A stretch of 17,383 nucleotides of DNA from Akkermansiaceae bacterium UBA5689 (GTDB lineage Bacteria; Verrucomicrobiota; Verrucomicrobiia; Verrucomicrobiales; Akkermansiaceae): positions 1-17,383 of the forward strand of contig DIHT01000173.1 of assembly GCA_002420305.1 (NCBI GenBank). Reading direction: 5' to 3'. This document shows, in pieces, positions 14,092 through 17,383 of this stretch. A program made the position numbers and the translations under genes. The first letter of the stretch is position 1, and every line of letters starts with the position of its first letter. Under the pieces are notes generated by a model that made no database searches, had not been told where the DNA came from, and saw nothing but the letters and a program-made list of their open reading frames with translations.

Positions 14092-14982
14092 ATGTATCTC
14101 TCCGGTTTCGCCGACGAGGCAGCAAAAGACCTTGCCACCCAGATCAAAGCCACCAAGGAAATTGGTTGGAATGCAATATCAGCGCGTTCCATTGATGGCA
14201 AAAGCATTCATGACCTTAGTGACAAGGATTTCAACAAAGCTCTGAAGCTCCTCGAAAAAGAGGAAATTAAAATCCCAGAGATTGGATCTCTCATTGGGAA
14301 TTGGGCCAAGAAGATCACCGACGACTTCGATGTCACACTTGGGGAAATTGAGCGAGCCATACCCCGAATGAATAAACTTGGGACAAAGATCATCCGTGTC
14401 ATGTCATACGCTCAGGAACCCTGGGGCGAAGACCAGCACGAGGAAGAGCGGTTTAAGAGACTCCGCATCATTCAGCAGAGGTTTGCGGATGAGGGAATTA
14501 CGGCGGCTCATGAGAACTGCTCCAATTGGGGTGGATTCTCTGCAAAGCACAGTCTGCGTCTGGTCGAAGAAGTTCCCGGGCTGAAACTGGTATTCGATAC
14601 CGGCAACCCAGTCTTCCAGCGCGACCGCTCTAAATCAGAGCCTCATCCGTTCCAGGATGCCTTAGGATTCTACAATGACATCAAGGAGCACGTTGTCCAT
14701 GTCCACATCAAGGACTGCCGCTATCCAAAAGTGGGGCAGAACGAGCCCGATTACACCATGCCAGGAGAGGGAGACTGCCACCTTCAGCACATCATGCGCG
14801 ACCTCAAGGCCCGACGCTATGATGGAGGATTCGCCATCGAACCACATGTTGCCACGGTGTTCCATGTAGAGGATGGCCAGAAGCCGGATTGGGACCAGTG
14901 CTATAAGAGCTACGTGGAATACGGGAAGAGGGTGCAGGACCTCATGGAGGAGATTGGCTGGGAGTCTAAACCGTCCCAGTAG
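14092..14982 (+). CDS. Second sugar isomerase/epimerase-type TIM barrel
   Basis: The protein has 296 residues of the xylose-isomerase-like TIM-barrel family. It opens MYLSGFADEAAKDLATQIK, a start seen in IolE/inosose-dehydratase-like and related members. The metal ligands are Glu141 (AAHENCSNWGG), Asp169 (LVFDTGNPVF), His205 (VHVHIKDCR) and Glu250 (FAIEPHV). The PGEGDCHLQHI loop between His and the final Glu is also typical. It resembles the 9659 gene in fold but not in sequence detail, so it is not a recent duplicate. The upstream region (13977-14091) is shared with the divergent cytochrome gene and shows no strong promoter. A C/T-rich run precedes the ATG in place of a Shine-Dalgarno sequence. 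The substrate is not predictable. Confidence 0.9.
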   Translation: MYLSGFADEAAKDLATQIKATKEIGWNAISARSIDGKSIHDLSDKDFNKALKLLEKEEIKIPEIGSLIGNWAKKITDDFDVTLGEIERAIPRMNKLGTKIIRVMSYAQEPWGEDQHEEERFKRLRIIQQRFADEGITAAHENCSNWGGFSAKHSLRLVEEVPGLKLVFDTGNPVFQRDRSKSEPHPFQDALGFYNDIKEHVVHVHIKDCRYPKVGQNEPDYTMPGEGDCHLQHIMRDLKARRYDGGFAIEPHVATVFHVEDGQKPDWDQCYKSYVEYGKRVQDLMEEIGWESKPSQ

Positions 14983-15060
14983 CTTCAAGATTTCCGCTCT
15001 TTCGCTGTTACTCTTAAAAACATTCGTTTCAGCGCGTCCGGAAACGGCTAAACTCCCCCT

Positions 15061-16080
15061 GTGCTTCCTTGGTTCCAGAGCGGCGCTTTTCCTCTCTACC
15101 TCGCACCAATGGCGGGAGTGACGGACGTGGTCTTCCGGAGTATCTGCAAAGAACTAGGTGCCGACGTAATGGTCACCGAGTTCGTCTCAAGCGAGGGCAT
15201 CATCCAACAAGATACCCGCACCCGGAAATACACCGAATTTACTGATGAACAGCGGCCAGTAGGCGTGCAGCTTTTCGGTGCGGACGGCAAGAGAATGGGA
15301 GAAGCCGCCCGAAAAATCATCGATTGGCAGCAGCCTGATTTTATCGATATCAATTTCGGTTGTCCGGTAAACAAGGTTGTCTCCAAGAATGGAGGCTCCT
15401 CTCTTCTAAGGGATTGCCCGGTCCTCGCCTCAGTCGCCCATGGGGTCGCTGAGGCAGTCGGAAACCAAGTTCCCGTCACTGCAAAGATTCGTATTGGGTG
15501 GGACGAGAATTCGATTAACGCACCGGAAGTCTGCTCTGTCCTTGAGGATTCAGGAATGCAAGCGATCTCAATTCATGGACGAACCCGCTCTCAGGGATAC
15601 CGGGGAGAGGCCAACTGGGACGTCATCAACGAGTGCTCTCATCATGTCTCCGTGCCCGTGATCGGGAATGGAGACTTGGGCTCAGGTGAGGATATTCAAA
15701 AAAGACGAGAAACGACTGGAGTCTCGGGAGTGATGATTGGACGTGCCGCTATGCAAAACCCTTGGATCTTTCGACAGGCGAAGAGCTATCTGGAGACCGG
15801 GAATACTCCCTCACCCATTCCTCTCGACGAGCGCTGGCAGCTCATCACCCGTCACTGCCGGCTCGCAATCGAAAGCAATCGGTACGGTAATGAAAAACAA
15901 TCTATGATGGCAATGCGCTCCCGCCTGATGGCCTACTGCAAAGGCTTCCCCGGGGCGAAGCCCCTCCGCCGGCGCCTTTCCACCGTGGCCTCCCTGCTCG
16001 AGATAGAGGAGCTAGCAAACGAACATCTTGTTCATCTCGAAGAGAATCCAGACGAGCAGGCCATTCCCTCGAGCGCGTGA
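15061..16080 (+). CDS. dusB: tRNA-dihydrouridine synthase, DusB type
   Basis: This flavoenzyme reduces a uridine in the tRNA D-loop to dihydrouridine with NADPH. The protein has 339 residues from GTG 15061; an in-frame TAA 12 bases upstream rules out a longer start. Landmarks in order: the FMN-binding APMAGVTD (15-22), VQLFGAD (69-75), catalytic Cys101 in INFGCPVNKVV, KIRIGWDE (142-149), the IHGRTRSQGYRGEANWD block (171-187) with FMN-contacting His172, GNGD (202-205), and GRAAMQNPWIF (227-237). The C-terminal helical tRNA-binding domain follows. A TAAACT at 15049-15054 followed by CCCCCT right before the GTG would suit a leaderless or nearly leaderless message, but there is no clear -35. A terminator hairpin begins within its stop codon. 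Confidence 0.96.
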   Translation: MLPWFQSGAFPLYLAPMAGVTDVVFRSICKELGADVMVTEFVSSEGIIQQDTRTRKYTEFTDEQRPVGVQLFGADGKRMGEAARKIIDWQQPDFIDINFGCPVNKVVSKNGGSSLLRDCPVLASVAHGVAEAVGNQVPVTAKIRIGWDENSINAPEVCSVLEDSGMQAISIHGRTRSQGYRGEANWDVINECSHHVSVPVIGNGDLGSGEDIQKRRETTGVSGVMIGRAAMQNPWIFRQAKSYLETGNTPSPIPLDERWQLITRHCRLAIESNRYGNEKQSMMAMRSRLMAYCKGFPGAKPLRRRLSTVASLLEIEELANEHLVHLEENPDEQAIPSSA

Positions 16081-16117
16081 GGTTCAGACTGCTCCTATCG
16101 TGCCTCACCCGTTTTCT
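16077..16117 (+). terminator. Probable intrinsic terminator of dusB
   Basis: GTGAGG (16077-16082, containing the TGA stop) pairs with CCTCAC (16103-16108) around a 20-base loop, and CCGTTTTCTT follows. The stem is short and the loop long, so it is of moderate strength. Confidence 0.4.
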
Positions 16118-16146
16118 TGCTATTAGCCCTGAGATTTGGCTAGTGT
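16117..16146 (+). promoter_or_regulatory. Candidate promoter of the CII-like regulator, placed for a leaderless message
   Basis: TTGCTA (16117-16122) and TAGTGT (16141-16146) are 18 bases apart. Only six bases (GAGATC) separate the -10 from the ATG at 16153, so transcription would begin at or next to the start codon. Confidence 0.42.
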
Positions 16147-16152
16147 GAGATC

Positions 16153-16635
16153 ATGGAGTCGCACGAGGTTTTCAAGCAATCCTTCGAGAAGACGAGCCCC
16201 AAGGCGATCGCTGGAGAACTCGGAGTCTCGCTCTCTCTGGTCTATAAATGGGCTCAGGAACAATCGGACAACGGAAGCGGGAGCCGAAACCCACTTGATC
16301 GGATCCTCGAAATTATTCGACTCACGGGCGAGAATCATATCGTAGAATGGCTTTGCCAGGAATGCGGAGGCTATTATGTCAAAAACCCCACACAAAGTTC
16401 CGCGGACGGCTATGAGGTTTTACCTGCCACCAGCGAAATCATCGACCAGTTCTCAAAACTGCTGCGCCGTATTTCCGAGTCCGCTCTCGACCACTCTATC
16501 ACCCCGGATGAGGCAGATAGTATCCGCGAAAGCTGGGAAAAGCTGAAACGCTACACCGAAGGTTTTGTGCGCTGCTGCGAGGAGGGCGACTTGGAGGCGA
16601 TCGCTGCGGCAGATAAAGCGGGAGAAGGCGTGTGA
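16153..16635 (+). CDS. Phage CII (CP76)-like DNA-binding regulator
   Basis: The protein has 160 residues. A helix-turn-helix lies at about residues 16-35 (KAIAGELGVSLSLVYKWAQ), followed by the stretch GSGSRNPLDRI (41-51) and IVEWLCQECGGYYVKNP (63-79), which I associate with the phage regulatory protein CII family in chromosomal genes of this bacterial group. Cys68 and Cys71 form a lone CxxC. The C-terminal half (95-150) is helical, with TPDEADSIRESWEKLK, and probably oligomerises. There are no other phage genes nearby; it stands between dusB and a tRNA gene, so it looks like a resident regulator, not part of a prophage. The target is unknown. The family assignment is from recalled similarity and is less sure than the helix-turn-helix. 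Confidence 0.75.
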   Translation: MESHEVFKQSFEKTSPKAIAGELGVSLSLVYKWAQEQSDNGSGSRNPLDRILEIIRLTGENHIVEWLCQECGGYYVKNPTQSSADGYEVLPATSEIIDQFSKLLRRISESALDHSITPDEADSIRESWEKLKRYTEGFVRCCEEGDLEAIAAADKAGEGV

Positions 16636-16721
16636 TCCCCTGGACCTCGCCAAAGAGGCAGCTATCCACCTCGAGACCGCACTCCACCTCAGAAATCTTC
16701 TCTCTTCCCCTTCGGGCTGCC

Positions 16722-16749
16722 TTGCCAAGCACGGCTGATAGCGTAAACT
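16722..16749 (+). promoter_or_regulatory. tRNA-Arg promoter
   Basis: TTGCCA (16722-16727, five of six consensus bases) and TAAACT (16744-16749) are 16 bases apart. Transcription would start within about three bases of the first tRNA nucleotide at 16759, which suits a tRNA gene. Confidence 0.6.
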
Positions 16750-16758
16750 CCCGCCCAC

Positions 16759-16832
<74 letters not shown>

Positions 16833-16904
16833 CATTCTACAACTCTGGAGCCTATAGCCGACCCGCGATATACCAGAGAGGATTTCACCCAACCTTCGAC
16901 TCCC

Positions 16905-17383
16905 CTGAACCTCCCAGTAAATCACCCTGGCTTACTCATCGTCCTCGAAGGGATTGATGGCACCGGCAAATCCACTCAGACGCGCCTCCTCGCCGAAGCG
17001 TTGCGGGAACAGGGCTTTAATGTCACCCAGTCTCGCGAGCCTACGGACGGCATCTATGGACGTAAGCTTCGGGAGTCGGCCACCGCCGGCCGCCTATCTG
17101 CGGAGGAAGAACTGGACCTGTTCCATAAAGACCGCCGGGAACATGTTGAACGCCTCATTTCGCCCGCTCTCAAGGCTGGAGACATCGTCGTTCTTGATCG
17201 CTACTACTTCTCAACCATGGCCTATCAGGGAATTCGAGGCTTCGACCCTCAGGAAATCCGCCGGACCAATGAGGAGTTCGCGCCACGCCCTGACCTCCTT
17301 CTGCTTCTTGAACTATCACTGGATACTGCAATGGCCCGAATTGGGGTCCGCGATGGACAGGGAAATCAATTTGAGCGAAGAGA
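16905..17383 (+). CDS. tmk: Thymidylate kinase, 3' truncated by window edge, no canonical start codon
   Basis: This enzyme phosphorylates dTMP to dTDP with ATP in the cytosol. About 159 of the usual 200-210 codons are visible. The P-loop GIDGTGKST lies at 16950-16976. SREPTDGIYGRKLRE is the dTMP-binding EP segment, DRYYFSTMAYQG is the DRY motif, and FAPRPDLLLLLELS precedes the LID region cut by the window end. The frame is open back to a TAG inside the tRNA gene (16779-16781) with no ATG, GTG or TTG before the P-loop. The likeliest start is CTG 16905, eleven codons before the GIDGTGKST glycine region's leading Glu-Gly. A purine-rich AGAGAGG lies too far upstream (16875-16881) to serve it. A base error near the start is the alternative. 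Confidence 0.88.
   Translation, partial: MNLPVNHPGLLIVLEGIDGTGKSTQTRLLAEALREQGFNVTQSREPTDGIYGRKLRESATAGRLSAEEELDLFHKDRREHVERLISPALKAGDIVVLDRYYFSTMAYQGIRGFDPQEIRRTNEEFAPRPDLLLLLELSLDTAMARIGVRDGQGNQFERR

Overview
This window is chromosomal sequence from a heterotrophic bacterium of the Planctomycetota-Verrucomicrobiota-Chlamydiota group, most likely a verrucomicrobium. The evidence is gene content: a DUF1501 protein, a planctomycete-type c cytochrome fused to an SHD1-like domain, xylose-isomerase-like TIM barrels, a Gfo/Idh/MocA oxidoreductase, an NRAMP-like carrier, and a phage-CII-like regulator of the type found in this group. This is a family-level inference; there is no rRNA to settle it. 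I see no insertion sequence, integrase, CRISPR array, plasmid or replication origin.

Layout. (1) 1-1002 is the 3' two thirds of a DUF1501 gene. (2) 1003-2639 holds a promoter-like site, a 26-codon signal-peptide-like ORF ending in a TAATG overlap, and a permuted papain-like (YiiX/C92-type) hydrolase. (3) 2687-5164 on the minus strand is a tight set: hisD, a CPXCG cysteine-rich mini-protein, and a GT2 glycosyltransferase with a C-terminal Rossmann-like domain. (4) 5379-6392 is an unrecognised zinc-ribbon membrane protein. (5) 6449-9560 on the minus strand is a cytochrome-oxidase biogenesis set: heme O synthase (ctaB), a cysteine-free SCO-like protein, an SCO protein with a CPYC motif, and a DUF420 membrane protein carrying an EF-hand-like loop. 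(6) 9659-13372 on the plus strand is a probable sugar-catabolic set: TIM-barrel isomerase, NRAMP-like transporter with altered metal motifs, and Gfo/Idh/MocA oxidoreductase. (7) 13392-13976 on the minus strand is a c-type cytochrome, divergent from a second TIM-barrel isomerase (14092-14982). (8) 15061-17383 is a housekeeping stretch: dusB, a CII-like regulator, tRNA-Arg(UCU), and the 5' part of tmk.

How the genes fit together. The oxidase-assembly set is bounded by a divergent gene upstream and a convergent gene downstream, so it is separate from any oxidase subunit genes. The isomerase, transporter and oxidoreductase run in one direction with short gaps and look like a carbohydrate or polyol module. 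Many starts lack a Shine-Dalgarno sequence, and several are preceded by a C/T-rich run. At least one gene (16153) has a promoter placed so that its transcript would be leaderless, and tmk has no ATG, GTG or TTG in the available frame.

The observations most worth a second look are the SCO pair with altered copper sites, the NRAMP-like carrier, the EF-hand in DUF420, the signal peptide one base out of frame with the hydrolase, and the tmk start. No complete unknown defence or mobile system is visible.
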